Source: Oculatella sp. LEGE 06141
GTDB taxonomy: Bacteria; Cyanobacteriota; Cyanobacteriia; Elainellales; Elainellaceae
Assembly: GCF_015207605.1 (NCBI RefSeq)
Contig: NZ_JADEWO010000011.1
Location: forward strand, 86,757 to 150,756
Length of the DNA: 64,000 bases
Direction: 5' to 3'
Each line of letters starts with the position of its first letter. Position 1 is the stretch's first letter. The translations under genes were made by a program, and so were the position numbers. The notes beneath the pieces were generated by a model, which had not been told where the DNA came from, did no database searches, and saw only the letters and a list, made by a program, of their open reading frames with translations. Positions 17,931 through 26,411 of the stretch are shown in pieces.

Positions 17931-18692
17931 ATGAGTGATGCCGTGCCTGCGATTATTTTTGAGCAAGTTGAAAAAAGTTTTGGTCCTTTGCGGGTACTCA
18001 ATGGCATTGATGGCTGTATCAACGAGGGTGAAGTCGTCGCCATTATTGGTTCTTCTGGCTGCGGTAAAAGTACGCTACTACGCTGCATCAACCGCTTAGA
18101 AACAATCAACGGCGGACGGTTGACGGTAAACGGCATGGATTTGTCGAAACCCAACATGGGCATTTCCCAACTGCGTCGGCTCCGGGCAGATGTGGGTATG
18201 GTGTTTCAGCAGTTCAACCTGTTTCCCCATATGTCGGTACTCGACAATTTAACGCTGTCTCCGCGTAAGGTTTTAAAGCAGTCTGCTAAAGAGAGTTCAC
18301 GTACCGCTCGGTTCTATCTAGACAAGGTTGGATTGTCGGAAAAGGCAGATGCTTATCCAGAGCAGCTTTCTGGAGGCCAAAAGCAGCGAGTCGCGATCGC
18401 CCGATCGCTGTGCATGAAGCCCAAAATTCTGCTGTTTGATGAGCCGACGAGCGCGCTTGACCCAGAGCTGGTGGGGGAAGTGCTGACCGTGATGCAGCAA
18501 TTGGCAGAAGAGGGCATGACGATGGTGGTTGTCACCCACGAAATGCAGTTTGCCCGTGAAGTCGCCCATCGCGTTTTATTTCTCAACAAAGGCTGTGTAG
18601 AAGAAGAAGGCCCTGCCCGCCAGGTGTTGACCTCTCCTAAAAGCGATCGCTTGAGAACTTTCCTCAGCCGGATGAGCTTTACCAAAGTGTAG
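17931..18692 (+). CDS. Polar amino acid ABC transporter ATP-binding protein
   Basis: A 253-residue GlnQ/HisP-type ATPase. Walker A is GSSGCGKS near residue 38, the signature LSGGQKQR lies near residue 143, and Walker B ILLFDEPTSALDP follows. The switch histidine is in VVVTHEM. The preferred ATG at 17931 (MSDAVPAII) has AGGA 8 bases upstream; an ATG three codons earlier is also possible. It is transcribed away from the binding protein and permease genes. All three are next to each other and no other transport gene is close, so they most likely form one importer. A palindromic terminator follows at 18767. Confidence 0.93.
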   Translation: MSDAVPAIIFEQVEKSFGPLRVLNGIDGCINEGEVVAIIGSSGCGKSTLLRCINRLETINGGRLTVNGMDLSKPNMGISQLRRLRADVGMVFQQFNLFPHMSVLDNLTLSPRKVLKQSAKESSRTARFYLDKVGLSEKADAYPEQLSGGQKQRVAIARSLCMKPKILLFDEPTSALDPELVGEVLTVMQQLAEEGMTMVVVTHEMQFAREVAHRVLFLNKGCVEEEGPARQVLTSPKSDRLRTFLSRMSFTKV

Positions 18693-18766
18693 GACGCTAC
18701 CATTCACCCGGCTCAGCGGCACCGTTTAGCAGGGCGAGTCGTCAAAATAAGGAACAAAAAAGAATA

Positions 18767-18790
18767 GCTCAGGGGCGATCGCCCCTGAGC
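18767..18790 (+). terminator. HIP1-centred palindromic terminator after the ATPase gene
   Basis: A perfect 24-base palindrome with arms GCTCAGGGGCGA and TCGCCCCTGAGC, centred on GCGATCGC, followed by TTATTTGAT. The T tract is weak, so termination is probable rather than certain. It lies about 75 bases after the ATPase stop. Confidence 0.6.
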
Positions 18791-18892
18791 TTATTTGATC
18801 TGGTTCATTGGTATCAGATTACCTGGTTACAATAATTAATACTTGTTATATTACTTAATAGAAGCACAGCATTACATACTTTTACCAATCCC

Positions 18893-19429
18893 ATGCATAT
18901 CACTCAACGCCTGGCTGCGGTGCTATCTGCGGTCTTACGCCCATCCTTAGCACCCAGTTACACGTCTCAGTCAGCCTGGACCGTTCTCCGCGTCGTTGCG
19001 GGTCTGGTGATGATTCACAACGGCCTGGACAAACTAGCGGATATCGAAAGCTTTGCCCAAGCCTATGTCTCGGTCATTGGTTTACCGTTCCCCATTTTCT
19101 TTAGCTACGTTGCCGCTTACACAGAACTGCTCGGCGCACCGTTGCTGGCATTGGGGTTGTTTACCCGACCTGCTGCCGCCGGGTTGCTCAGCACTATGCT
19201 GGTCGCCATGTATCACCACATCAAAGTGGCAGGGTTTAGCATCCCCTATCTAGAATTATCGATGCTGTATGCATCCTGCTTCCTCTTCTTTACCGTCAAC
19301 GGTGCCGGTCTATTCTCCATTGATGCACTCCTCTCAGGGTGGCTCAGCGCATCAATGTTTGGACAACAAGAGCAGCAGCGCGACACGCTAGAGTCGTCTT
19401 ACAAGGTGCGGGAAACCGCGTCTAAGTAA
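18893..19429 (+). CDS. DoxX-family membrane protein
   Basis: A 178-residue protein with four hydrophobic helices typical of DoxX. The first (VLRVVAGLVMIHNGLDKLADI) carries the family-typical G-x-x-K end, and ELLGAPLLALGLFTRPAA forms the second. The N-terminal 27 and C-terminal about 25 residues are hydrophilic. DoxX proteins have been linked to quinone or thiosulfate redox chemistry in archaea and to stress tolerance in bacteria; the role here is not known. The upstream region is very AT-rich. It converges on a small minus-strand gene at 19458. Confidence 0.87.
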   Translation: MHITQRLAAVLSAVLRPSLAPSYTSQSAWTVLRVVAGLVMIHNGLDKLADIESFAQAYVSVIGLPFPIFFSYVAAYTELLGAPLLALGLFTRPAAAGLLSTMLVAMYHHIKVAGFSIPYLELSMLYASCFLFFTVNGAGLFSIDALLSGWLSASMFGQQEQQRDTLESSYKVRETASK

Positions 19430-19457
19430 TTGGGTGCTTGCTATGACCTGATAGTTC

Positions 19458-19742
19458 TCAAGAAACCAGCTTACGAGAACCAACAGGCAACGACATAAAC
19501 AGAGTCCCGTTCACGAAAAAGCTGATGTTTTGAGCTAGTCGCAACTGCGCGACTGGCTCTTTTAATAGCTCGAATGCGCCCACCAAAGCATTCACGGTTT
19601 GTGAATCCGGGCAGTTGATTCGCAACATTCCCCAACGGCGATAGACCTTTGCCAATTTCAATGGTCTTAACTGCTGCAACTCAGCGTAGTCTTCACGATA
19701 AAAATCTAAGATCAGGTGCGTCAGTTGGGAATACCGATTCAT
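19458..19742 (-). CDS. Hypothetical protein, 94 residues
   Basis: The product has a charged N-terminal half (LILDFYREDYAELQQLRPLK) and a beta-rich second half ending NISFFVNGTLFMSLPVG. No signal peptide, transmembrane segment or metal motif is visible. I do not recognise a named family. Codon use and HIP1-poor composition resemble neighbours. The ATG at 19742 is preferred to a GTG two codons upstream. It is convergent with the DoxX gene. Probably a real gene because the frame is clean and no overlapping frame looks better. Confidence 0.55.
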   Translation of the reverse strand: MNRYSQLTHLILDFYREDYAELQQLRPLKLAKVYRRWGMLRINCPDSQTVNALVGAFELLKEPVAQLRLAQNISFFVNGTLFMSLPVGSRKLVS

Positions 19743-20127
19743 AACCACAATATTGATTTAACTGTTTAACTTGGCGCTACAGGCTCGATGTAGTCTCTGG
19801 ACTTAGCTTCATCAGCCTTAATACTCCGGCTCTAGCTGAAAGTCCCGTGTCTGCTCGGCTGTGGATCTATTCAAGCGCAGCCAGACCAGAGGTGGGCGAG
19901 ACTTGCAAGAAGATTTAACGCCCGATTGAGACATGACATAAGCGGTAAAGCCGCGTCAAATTGAGATGTGGTAAGCGATTCAGCATTTCTCCTGTGCCAA
20001 AAGATGTAACGGTTTCGCACAATTTCTTGAGGAAACAACACACCTATCCCCGCTCGCAACCGGATTGTTTCTTTACAAATCTTTATGCTGCGTTAAGCTT
20101 TAGGGGTACCGTTTTCTGAAGGTTAGA
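19743..20127. other. Divergent intergenic region, about 385 bp
   Basis: Separates two divergent small genes. No repeat, RNA gene or clear promoter was recognised. A short minus-strand open frame at 19871-20059 has no coding features. Confidence 0.3.
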
Positions 20128-20526
20128 TTGACCGTCGTCGTGATTAAAACAAAAGTGTTAGCGCCCGTTGTAGCGATCGCCGTCAGTTTTACCCTATTGG
20201 TTATGGCGAGTCTTAGTATCCCTGCTAATGGGGCTGGCGAAATCGGAAGCAATTATTTTATCAAACCAGTGGTAGAAGACCGTGTGCTGGTGGTAGAGCC
20301 TAACCTGTTGGGGTTTGTGCGTTCAGGGCTGGCGGTAGATGAGTCGGGTCAAATGTTGTTTAGCTCCCTCAATGAAATTGCAGAGCGGTACATTATCCAA
20401 TCAACTCAGTTAGTAAAAGTCGAGCGCAATAGCGGTAGGTTGGTGCCCAATTTGTTTGTTTACGTGCAGCCGTCTGATGCCGTCACAGCTTCGATTGAAG
20501 CGAGTTCGATCGCCCCTGAGCTTTAG
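20128..20526 (+). CDS. Hypothetical exported protein, 132 residues
   Basis: The N-terminus is a probable Sec signal: VIKTKVLAPVVAIAV, then a hydrophobic run ending MASLSIPANGAG, with cleavage likely after NGA near residue 36. The mature part (about 95 residues) has no cysteines and no recognised domain. It includes DRVLVVEPNLLGFVRSGLAV and EIAERYIIQSTQLVKVER. The start is uncertain: the TTG at 20128 has AAGG 5 bases upstream, and a GTG lies four codons later. No family was recognised. Confidence 0.55.
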   Translation: MTVVVIKTKVLAPVVAIAVSFTLLVMASLSIPANGAGEIGSNYFIKPVVEDRVLVVEPNLLGFVRSGLAVDESGQMLFSSLNEIAERYIIQSTQLVKVERNSGRLVPNLFVYVQPSDAVTASIEASSIAPEL

Positions 20527-20669
20527 GATTCTAAGCATTGCGGCTACTCTGCGGCAGTGGGGTTGCGTCACTCAACTCCACCTACCAATTAATCGTCCAA
20601 TTAATAGTCCAAACCGTGCTCGAATGAGCAGCACTCAACGCCCCAGGTTCCCCGGCTCCAGCCTTCTGG

Positions 20670-21248
20670 TTAGTGAGTTAACTGGTGGCCGCAATAGGCG
20701 CAAAAGCGATCGCCCACCTCGACCGATTGCCCACACTGGGAGCAAAACCGTTTAGCAGAAGCGTTTGCCTCAGTTTGAGCTGAAGAGGTATCACCCATTC
20801 GCATTTCCATATCGCCCATCCGCATTTGCATTGGGTTCATCTGCATTTCCATGTTGCCCATCTTCATCGGTTCTAAAGGCTTCATTGGCTCCATTGGTTT
20901 CTGGCGAGTTGCAGCAGATGGCCTCTCTTCAGCCGCAAGGGAACGTAATGGGACGACTTCGGCCTGCGTCAGTGAGGGCGATCGCGACAACGACTGAATG
21001 TGGTTGCCCTGTAATTGCACAAACGATGATCCTTCTGCCGACTCCAACCGCAGCACAAGACCGGATGGGGTCTGAAATAGTGTAGGAGGGGCAGACCAGG
21101 CTCCCGTGTTCAGGCCAGATCCCTGGCTCTGCTGCTGACCAACCGATTGGCTGCTCACGGTAATAGTAGTTTGCTGCCCTCTGTTTTCAACCAGGAGCTG
21201 CTGACCGTTGCCAAGATTGCAGGTATAGCCGGAGTAAGTGTCTGTCAT
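20670..21248 (-). CDS. Methionine-rich zinc-ribbon protein
   Basis: A 192-residue protein. Residues 1-95 are a beta-rich, glutamine-rich region (NGQQLLVENRGQQTTITV). Residues 119-151 contain 13 methionines in 33 positions, in the repeated patterns MxM and MGDMEM. The C-terminus holds a zinc ribbon with CxxC pairs at 169/172 and 183/186 (CSQCG and CAYCG). Its ATG overlaps the stop of the upstream membrane protein gene (ATGA), so the two are coupled. No family was recognised beyond the zinc ribbon. A metal-related role, for instance copper or silver binding by the Met segment, is inference only. Confidence 0.72.
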   Translation of the reverse strand: MTDTYSGYTCNLGNGQQLLVENRGQQTTITVSSQSVGQQQSQGSGLNTGAWSAPPTLFQTPSGLVLRLESAEGSSFVQLQGNHIQSLSRSPSLTQAEVVPLRSLAAEERPSAATRQKPMEPMKPLEPMKMGNMEMQMNPMQMRMGDMEMRMGDTSSAQTEANASAKRFCSQCGQSVEVGDRFCAYCGHQLTH

Positions 21249-21907
21249 GATTGGGTGGCCTCAGCCGATGGTAAAGAGTCATTGTGACCACAAACGCCGT
21301 GGGTATCCCATTGGAGTTCGGCAATGAGGATCACGGTAACGCTGATGATAATTCCTGTTGTGAGCGGTTTCCAGATGCCAGCAAGCGGCAGTCCCACAAT
21401 GGCAACCAGATGAATGGCGCTTGCTAACAAAAAGGTGCGCGATCGCATTCCCAATCCTGTACACAAGTATCCCACGGCACTGAGTCCTAGCCACAGTTCG
21501 CAGACTTGCGTCAGCATAGCGCCCCATCGCAGAAAGACACCCAGATTCGTGAGCAGCAATCCTACCCCGATTAAGCCAACCCAACTATACAGCACCCAAC
21601 CGAGCCGCTCGGCGGTGGTGAAATAGCGAGTTAATCTCACCATGCCGACGATGCCTAACATGCTAAGGGCAGAGGAAACAAGAGTTTGAATTGTCCAATT
21701 AATCGAAACAAACTGCACCATCATAAATATGAGGGCAGAAATGAATCCCCACAACAAGCAGGCCTGGTCGTGGCGCGTGTAAAACGTTGAATGAATAATT
21801 GCCTTACCCAACTGCCAATTGATTCGCCACAGTCCGGGCGTATCTTGAATTTCGAACGCAGATGTTTTTCTGCGAAAGAAGAGCATCTCAGGATTAAAAA
21901 AAGTCAT
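21245..21907 (-). CDS. Hypothetical membrane protein coupled to the Met-rich zinc-ribbon gene
   Basis: A 220-residue protein with about six hydrophobic segments (WGFISALIFMMVQFVSI; LVSSALSMLGIVGMVRL; VLYSWVGLIGVGLLL; LWLGLSAVGYLCTGLGM; TFLLASAIHLVAIVGLPLAG; ITGIISVTV-like helix near 190). A hydrophilic N-terminal 45 residues contain RKTSAFEIQDTPGLWRINWQ. The tail is hydrophilic with CGHND. No named family was recognised, and the first 45 residues read like a cytoplasmic domain. The stop overlaps the next gene by 4 bases, which points to co-translation and a shared complex or pathway. Confidence 0.7.
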   Translation of the reverse strand: MTFFNPEMLFFRRKTSAFEIQDTPGLWRINWQLGKAIIHSTFYTRHDQACLLWGFISALIFMMVQFVSINWTIQTLVSSALSMLGIVGMVRLTRYFTTAERLGWVLYSWVGLIGVGLLLTNLGVFLRWGAMLTQVCELWLGLSAVGYLCTGLGMRSRTFLLASAIHLVAIVGLPLAGIWKPLTTGIIISVTVILIAELQWDTHGVCGHNDSLPSAEATQS

Positions 21908-22228
21908 CTTAAATTACAGTTGCCGGTGAAGATATTGGGTTTAGGGATATTAAAGTGCTGTCGTTGACTTGACTCAATCAACCCAGCTTGTTTTTAATTT
22001 CAAAGTTTCAACTGGGTTCACGCATCAGCATTTGGTTCAGTTCCCAAACGTCGATCGCGTTTATCTGGGTTCTTTGACCATTTCGGCAGATTGGTAACAC
22101 TATGTAATGAGCCTGGACTGAGGAAACAGTAGCTTCGACTACAGTCAGCATGTCCGCCGAACGACTATTCAATAGGCAATGACCCTATGATTGGGAATCG
22201 TGCCGTTTATTGAAAGCTAGTTTTAAAA
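21908..22228. other. Divergent intergenic region before the ATP-grasp module
   Basis: About 320 bases holding promoters for the membrane protein gene (minus) and the ATP-grasp gene (plus). A loose inverted pair AACCCAG / CTGGGTT with a 27-base loop lies around 21980-22016. No repeat family or RNA gene was seen. Confidence 0.35.
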
Positions 22229-23746
22229 GTGCAGTTTGAACAATACAATCCGGAAGAGTTTTACGACGAGATGTTTATGGCAAAAGGGCAACCGCGCCCC
22301 GATGCCAGTCTGCTGGTTGAACGCATCAGTTCCCTATCCCTGGATGAGCTTCAGCGACGACAGCGAGCAGCGCAAAATGCGCTGTTTCGGATTGGGGTAA
22401 CGTTTAATGTGTATAGCGACAGCCAGGGCACCGAGCGCATTTTTCCGTTTGATATCATTCCCAGAATTGTGTCTGCCCATGAATGGGCGTGGTTGGAAAC
22501 CGGATTAAAGCAGCGGATTCAGGCTTTAAATCTATTTCTTTCAGACATTTATGGCGAACAGAAAATTTTAACGGATGGTATTATTCCGGCGGAGTTGATC
22601 CACTCGGCTAGCGGCTTTCTAAAGCCCTGTATTGGGTTACAACCACCGCAGGGCATTTGGTGCCACATCACCGGAACCGACCTGGTGCGCGATCGCGACG
22701 GGCAATGGTATGTGCTGGAAGATAATCTGCGTTGTCCATCGGGCGTATCCTACGTTTTAGAAAATCGGCGGGTGATGAAAAGCACCTTTCCCCAGGTGTT
22801 TAGAACAATGGCGATTCAGCCCGTAGACGACTACCCCAGCCATCTATTTGAAACGCTGCTGAATCTGGCTCCTCCAGGATTACCCGATCCAACCGTGGTG
22901 TTGCTCACGCCCGGTATTTACAACTCTGCCTATTTTGAACACTCGTTTCTGGCACAGCAGATGGGGGTGGAACTGGTGGAAGGTCGAGATTTGCTGGTAG
23001 CCGATGGCTATGTCCAGATGCGAACGACCAAGGGGTTGCAGCGAGTGGACGTCATTTACCGCCGCATTGATGATGATTTTCTTGACCCAACTGCATTTAG
23101 ACCCGATTCATTTTTGGGTGTGCCGGGGCTGATGGAGGTGTATCGGGCGGGACGGGTGGCGATCGCCAATGCTCCGGGTACAGGCGTTGCCGATGACAAG
23201 GTAATCTATGCCTATGTACCGCAAATGATCCGCTACTACCTCAACGAGGAGCAAATTCTGCCCAACGTCCCTACTTATTTATGTTGGGAGCCAGAGCAGT
23301 TGAAGTATGTACTGGCCAATCTCGACAAGCTAGTGGTGAAAGCAGCCAACGAGTCGGGCGGATATGGCATGTTGGTGGGCACTCAGGCCACCCCAGCCGA
23401 ACGAGAGGATTTTGCAGGACGCATCAAAGCAGCACCACGCAACTACATTGCCCAACCCACGCTTTGCTTATCGCGGGTTCCTACGCTCATTGGCGAAACG
23501 TTTGCAGGTTGTCATGTCGATCTGCGGCCTTACATTCTCTATGGCAACGAGATTTATGTGAATCCAGGCGGGCTAACTCGCGTGGCGCTCAAGAAAGGGT
23601 CGCTTGTGGTTAACTCGTCCCAGGGAGGGGGAAGTAAAGACACCTGGGTAGTAGCACAAACCAGCGAGGAGCCGGATATCGTTCAGCAACGCTCTAGCCA
23701 AACTCAAACCCTTGAGTCCTTTGAGTCCATCGAGTCCATCGAGTAA
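22229..23746 (+). CDS. Circularly permuted ATP-grasp type 2 protein
   Basis: A 505-residue protein of the CP_ATPgrasp_2 family (formerly DUF404/DUF407). Family marks are the N-terminal [35 protein letters not shown] in the middle, and the late nucleotide-binding segment [14 protein letters not shown]. Iyer and colleagues predicted from genome context that this family forms peptide-like amide bonds, acting with the alpha-E and transglutaminase proteins encoded just downstream. The start is GTG, consistent with the conserved N-terminus. The last about 35 residues are low-complexity with repeated [10 protein letters not shown]. It is the first gene of a three-gene unit. Confidence 0.9.
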   Translation: MQFEQYNPEEFYDEMFMAKGQPRPDASLLVERISSLSLDELQRRQRAAQNALFRIGVTFNVYSDSQGTERIFPFDIIPRIVSAHEWAWLETGLKQRIQALNLFLSDIYGEQKILTDGIIPAELIHSASGFLKPCIGLQPPQGIWCHITGTDLVRDRDGQWYVLEDNLRCPSGVSYVLENRRVMKSTFPQVFRTMAIQPVDDYPSHLFETLLNLAPPGLPDPTVVLLTPGIYNSAYFEHSFLAQQMGVELVEGRDLLVADGYVQMRTTKGLQRVDVIYRRIDDDFLDPTAFRPDSFLGVPGLMEVYRAGRVAIANAPGTGVADDKVIYAYVPQMIRYYLNEEQILPNVPTYLCWEPEQLKYVLANLDKLVVKAANESGGYGMLVGTQATPAEREDFAGRIKAAPRNYIAQPTLCLSRVPTLIGETFAGCHVDLRPYILYGNEIYVNPGGLTRVALKKGSLVVNSSQGGGSKDTWVVAQTSEEPDIVQQRSSQTQTLESFESIESIE

Positions 23747-23805
23747 TTGGTGGCTCACTGTCTGCTTGCTAAAGTCGCTGTTCTTTACATTTCACACGGG
23801 TCAAC

Positions 23806-24756
23806 ATGCTCAGTCGCGTTGCGGATTCAATCTACTGGCTTAATCGATATGTTGAGCGGGCAGAAAATATTGCTCGCTTTGTGGATGTTAATCTTAATCT
23901 GTCGCTGGAACTGCCTATTGGAACGGTGCAGCAATGGAAACCGTTGGTGATTACAACGGGCGATCTCGATCTGTTTCGAGAACGGTACGGTGAACCAACG
24001 GCGGATAATGTGATTCACTTTCTGGCGTTTGATCCAGATTATCCCAATTCCATTCTGTCGTGTTTGCGGGCGGCTCGCGAAAATGCGCGCTCGATCCGAG
24101 AAATTATCTCATCAGAAATGTGGGAGCAGGTGAATGCCTTTCACATGATGGTGCAGGAAGCCTGTGAACGAAAAGCCCTTTCTGAACTGTTCAGTTTCTT
24201 TGCCGAAGTTAAAATGGCAAGCCATCTGTTTGCCGGAGTGATGGATGCCACGATGTCACACAATGAAGGCTGGCATTTTGGACAGGTAGGCAGATTGCTA
24301 GAACGGGCTGAAAAAACGGCTCGAATTCTGGATGTGAAGTATTTTATTTTGTTGCCCTCGGTCAAGGATGTTGGCACCACGTTGGACGAACTGCAATGGA
24401 TGTCGCTGTTGCGATCGGCCAGTGCCTATGAAATGTATCGCAAGTGCCAGCATCGCATTACGCCGCAAAGCGTTGCCGAGTTTTTAATTTTGGATCGAGA
24501 GTTTCCGCGATCGATTCAATCGTGTTTTTTACAGGCGGAGCGATCGCTTTATTGCATCACAGGCAGTTCCCCCGGCACCTGGCGCAATCCTGCCGAACGC
24601 ACCCTTGGCAAACTGCGATCGGAATTGGATTACTTGACCATTGAAGAGATTACTCACATCGGCTTGCACGAGTTTTTGGACGATCTGCAAAGCCGCATCA
24701 ATATGGTGGGCGAAAAGATCTTTGAAACCTTCTTTGCGCTAGAACCGATGAGTTAA
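23806..24756 (+). CDS. Alpha-E domain protein (DUF403)
   Basis: A 316-residue all-helical protein of the alpha-E family. The N-terminus MLSRVADSIYWLNRYVERAE is diagnostic. Also visible are SCLRAARENARSIREIIS and the C-terminal THIGLHEFLDDLQSRI. The function is unknown. It nearly always lies between circularly permuted ATP-grasp and transglutaminase-like genes, as here: the gaps are 59 bases upstream and 71 downstream. It may scaffold or modify the ATP-grasp product (inference). Confidence 0.92.
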   Translation: MLSRVADSIYWLNRYVERAENIARFVDVNLNLSLELPIGTVQQWKPLVITTGDLDLFRERYGEPTADNVIHFLAFDPDYPNSILSCLRAARENARSIREIISSEMWEQVNAFHMMVQEACERKALSELFSFFAEVKMASHLFAGVMDATMSHNEGWHFGQVGRLLERAEKTARILDVKYFILLPSVKDVGTTLDELQWMSLLRSASAYEMYRKCQHRITPQSVAEFLILDREFPRSIQSCFLQAERSLYCITGSSPGTWRNPAERTLGKLRSELDYLTIEEITHIGLHEFLDDLQSRINMVGEKIFETFFALEPMS

Positions 24757-24827
24757 GCCGTGAGAGATGACCTATCAACCCGCTTTCACTGGCAGCATTT
24801 GCCATCCATTCTCCATGCGTTATCAAA

Positions 24828-25697
24828 ATGCGTTATCAAATCATTCACACCACCACCTACACCTACGATCGCCCGGTGATGTTGTCCGCGCATACGGTGC
24901 GGTTGCGCCCCCGGTGTGATGTCACGCAAATGCTTCAGCAGTTTTCGTTAAACGTTAATCCAGAACCAAGCCGCATTTCTGAAACGGTTGATTTAGATGG
25001 AAATGGCATCATTAAGCTGTGGTTTCCCGATGAAACAACCGACTTGCTAAGCGTGAAAGCTGCCTTTGAGGTTGAAACGTATCGCTCCAATCCGTTCGAC
25101 TTTCTGCTGGAAGCTTGGGCGACAAATTTGCCGATCGACTATCCGGTTAGCTTATTTTGTCAACTTCAGCCGTATTTAGCTGGGCATCTGGGGGTGGGTG
25201 GTGTAGATGCGATCGCGGTTCAGCTAGCTCAGGAGGTGTGGCAGGCAACTCATGGCAATACCATTGCCTTTTTAAGTGAACTGAACCAGCGGATTTACAC
25301 CACCTGCGACTATACGGTGCGGGAGACAGGTGCCCCTCTTCCCCCTGGAATAACATGGACGCAAAAGTTGGGTTCCTGTCGAGATGTGGCGGTGCTGTTT
25401 ATGGAAGCGTGTCGGGCGATGGGATTGGCGGCTCGCTTTGTGAGTGGTTATCAAGAAGGCGATCCAGATAGCGACAACCGCGATTTGCATGCATGGGCAG
25501 AGGTGTATTTGCCAGGAGCGGGATGGCGCGGCTACGACCCAACCCACGGTTTAGCGGTGAGCGATCGCCACATTGCCTTAGTCACCAGTCCTTTTCCCCA
25601 ATCCACAACGCCAATCAGCGGCAGCTTAAAAATGGGAGCGGGAGTGCAATCGGAGATGCACTATCAGTTGTCGATCCAGCCATTAGATCCAGCCTGA
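24828..25697 (+). CDS. Transglutaminase-like cysteine peptidase of the ATP-grasp/alpha-E module
   Basis: A 289-residue protein. The N-terminal transglutaminase-associated domain starts MRYQIIHTTTYTYDRPV. The core domain (about residues 160-250) has the catalytic triad: Cys in LGSCRDVAVLFMEACR, His in DLHAWAEVYLP and Asp in GYDPTHG. Members are predicted peptidases or amide-bond enzymes that work with the upstream pair. The start region is duplicated: ATGCGTTATCAAA occurs twice in tandem (24815 and 24828), and only the second ATG is in frame. No terminator was found right after the gene; a repeat-rich spacer follows. Confidence 0.9.
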   Translation: MRYQIIHTTTYTYDRPVMLSAHTVRLRPRCDVTQMLQQFSLNVNPEPSRISETVDLDGNGIIKLWFPDETTDLLSVKAAFEVETYRSNPFDFLLEAWATNLPIDYPVSLFCQLQPYLAGHLGVGGVDAIAVQLAQEVWQATHGNTIAFLSELNQRIYTTCDYTVRETGAPLPPGITWTQKLGSCRDVAVLFMEACRAMGLAARFVSGYQEGDPDSDNRDLHAWAEVYLPGAGWRGYDPTHGLAVSDRHIALVTSPFPQSTTPISGSLKMGAGVQSEMHYQLSIQPLDPA

Positions 25698-25740
25698 GCG
25701 ATGCCCTGGTGAAACCATGACGTGACCGAGATTCGACGTT

Positions 25741-25866
25741 CGATCGTTCCATCTCCAACCCTGGTCATTTAGCCTCTGCACTCGATCGTTTCGATTTCAA
25801 AGGCGATCGTTCCATCTTCAACCCTGGTCGTTTAGCCTCTGCACTTGATCGTTTCGATTTCAAAGA
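25741..25866 (+). repeat. 63-bp tandem direct duplication
   Basis: Two adjacent copies (25741-25803 and 25804-25866) begin CGATCGTTCCATCT and end GATCGTTTCGATTTCAAAG. They differ at only a few positions. The spacer is non-coding. Confidence 0.85.
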
Positions 25867-25998
25867 CGACAATTGCTGTTCAAACACGCGTCGTTCTCAC
25901 TTGAAATTGGAACGGAGAGGTTTAATGTAGGAACATTCTTGCTTTAAACCAAAACTTTGTTGTTTTAGTCAGGAACGTTGCTGGTTGAAACTGAAACG

Positions 25999-26140
25999 AT
26001 GCTTGAAAAATATCAAATTCTCTCCTGCAAGGGCGTAGCAGTCGGCAAATAGCCCTTGAAATAGACCCAGAAGTATTGCCCGACTGCTACACCCCTACGG
26101 GTGTCGGGCTACAAATTAGACTTTTCTAAACATTCTCTAA
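25999..26140 (+). repeat. Family B repeat, copy 1
   Basis: About 142 bp. Shared blocks with the copy at 60012 are CAAGGGCGTA / TAAGGGCGTA, GGCAAATAGCC, TTGAAATAGAC and CAGAAGTATT, then a hairpin built on GGGCTACAAATTA. Its ends (GATGCTTGAA, TAAACATTCTC) are weakened versions of the GAGGATG-type ends of family A. No clean target duplication remains. Confidence 0.75.
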
Positions 26141-26233
26141 AAATGATGCGGTTGAGAACGCGATCGCTGCTGTTCAAACCCGTTTAGAAAGCAAATGAAG
26201 ACAGAACCCATGACAGCATCAAATGTCTCCTCA

Positions 26234-26411
26234 GAGGGTGTCTGAGAATGGATCAACATTCTAAATTAGCCCCCTAAATCCCCCAGTTTTGGGGGACTTT
26301 GAAACAGAATTGGTTCGGAAGTCCCCGTTCGGCTGAGCGCTCACGTCGAAGCCAAAATTGGGGGATTAGGGGGCGGTTCGAGTTGGAGCTTAGCACTTTT
26401 AAGACATCCTC
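26234..26411. mobile_element. MITE-like element, family A copy 3
   Basis: A 178-bp element with ends GAGGGTGTCTGAGAA and AGACATCCTC, flanked by TCA on both sides (26231-26233 and 26412-26414). The interior shares the arms GCCCCCTAAATCCCCCA and TTGGGGGATTAGGGGGC and the core TTCGGCTGAGCGCTCACG with copy 1. Non-coding. Confidence 0.85.

Noticed and set aside
25741..25866. Possible CRISPR or iteron array
   Set aside because: Only two 63-bp copies in direct contact; this is a simple duplication.
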